In this document: positions 63,721 to 64,000 of the stretch, piece by piece
Numbering within the stretch: position 1 is the first letter of the stretch
Layout of the letters: each line of letters opens with the position of its first letter
Assembly (NCBI RefSeq): GCF_905171765.1
Contig: NC_053392.1
Span: 369,439,442 to 369,503,441 of the forward strand
From: Bufo bufo
Lineage: Eukaryota > Chordata > Amphibia > Anura > Bufonidae
Length of the DNA stretch: 64,000 nucleotides
Direction: 5' to 3'
Notes under the pieces: generated by a model
Seen by the model: only the letters and a program-made list of their open reading frames with translations
What the model was told of the DNA's origin: nothing
The model's database searches: none
Program-made: the position numbers and the translations under genes

Positions 63721-64000
63721 ATCGACAGAGCAGCATGGGAGCATCTGATGTGTGATGCTAAACCCTGCCTCGCACCAGCCGATGTTAGACACAGAGTGTG
63801 CCGCAATTTGGATCTGCTGAGACCTGCTGTCCAGGGTTGCTGAGGAGCTGGAGCCGGACCAACGATATTGAGAAGCTGGGATGCCAGGGAATGGCCTGCG
63901 ATTGACTGCTCCTGTTTTGATAAATAGGTAACTTTATTGATGAAGCCTGGCTGCACTGCAGAGTGATGTGTCACAGGCTGGGCCCACCTCCACTGTTTAG
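63721..64000. other. Unclassified sequence at the right edge
   Basis: It is GC-richer than its surroundings, without a recognised exon or repeat border. An open - strand frame (63974-63714) has no family resemblance I can name. Confidence 0.3.

Noticed and set aside
62128..64000. Additional RhoGAP exons, including the arginine-finger exon
   Set aside because: No segment with a GAP-domain motif and splice sites was found; the region is MITEs and Tc1 fragments.

Overview
This is eukaryotic, vertebrate DNA. Host genes are split into short exons with canonical GT/AG splice sites, and most of the window is transposable elements. The mixture points to an amphibian, most likely a frog or toad: TTAA-flanked T2/Kolobok-type MITEs, TWA-flanked palindromic PIF/Harbinger-like MITEs, several Tc1/mariner lineages, hAT elements, a CR1 LINE and a chromodomain Ty3/gypsy element. 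The species is not determined.

Two host genes converge tail to tail. On the + strand seven coding exons (8070-40068) encode the C-terminal part of MECR, the NADPH-dependent trans-2-enoyl-CoA reductase of mitochondrial fatty-acid synthesis. All splice phases agree and the stop codon is at 40066-40068; the 5' exons lie left of the window. On the - strand five coding exons (62127 down to 44106) encode the end of the RhoGAP domain and the C-terminus of an ARHGAP18/28/40-family protein; its 5' exons lie to the right. About 4 kb separates the two stop codons. In human the MECR neighbourhood (EPB41, TMEM200B, PTPRU) belongs to a four-fold paralogon whose other members carry ARHGAP18, ARHGAP28 and ARHGAP40, so this gene may be a fourth ohnolog that mammals lost.

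Layout: 1-3641 a decayed BED-finger hAT transposon with 90-bp tandem repeats; 3642-8069 MITEs and a hAT element (5844-7611) stuffed with a minisatellite; 8070-10489 mecr exons; 10490-28650 a very large mecr intron holding a DD36E Tc1-like element, a 5.57-kb chromodomain Ty3/gypsy element with near-identical LTRs, a solo LTR, a DD34E Tc1 with a full-length ORF, and a 2.2-kb minisatellite between inverted modules; 28651-40068 the rest of mecr, with a 2-kb nested palindrome, a dead Tc1 split by a T2 MITE and a second minisatellite-bearing hAT element; 40069-44105 3' regions; 44106-62127 the RhoGAP gene, its largest intron containing Harbinger-like MITEs, a CR1 split by a DD37E Tc1-like element, and a T2 MITE split by a palindrome that is itself split by a second CR1; 62128-64000 hAT MITE and Tc1 remnants.

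No prokaryotic features, CRISPR arrays or rRNA genes are present. The most interesting items are the probable extra RhoGAP ohnolog, a retroelement with sequence evidence for self-primed reverse transcription and a TATA change in its promoter LTR, a hAT transposon whose terminus matches the MITEs around it, nested palindromes, and a palindromic MITE carrying two tRNA-like arms.
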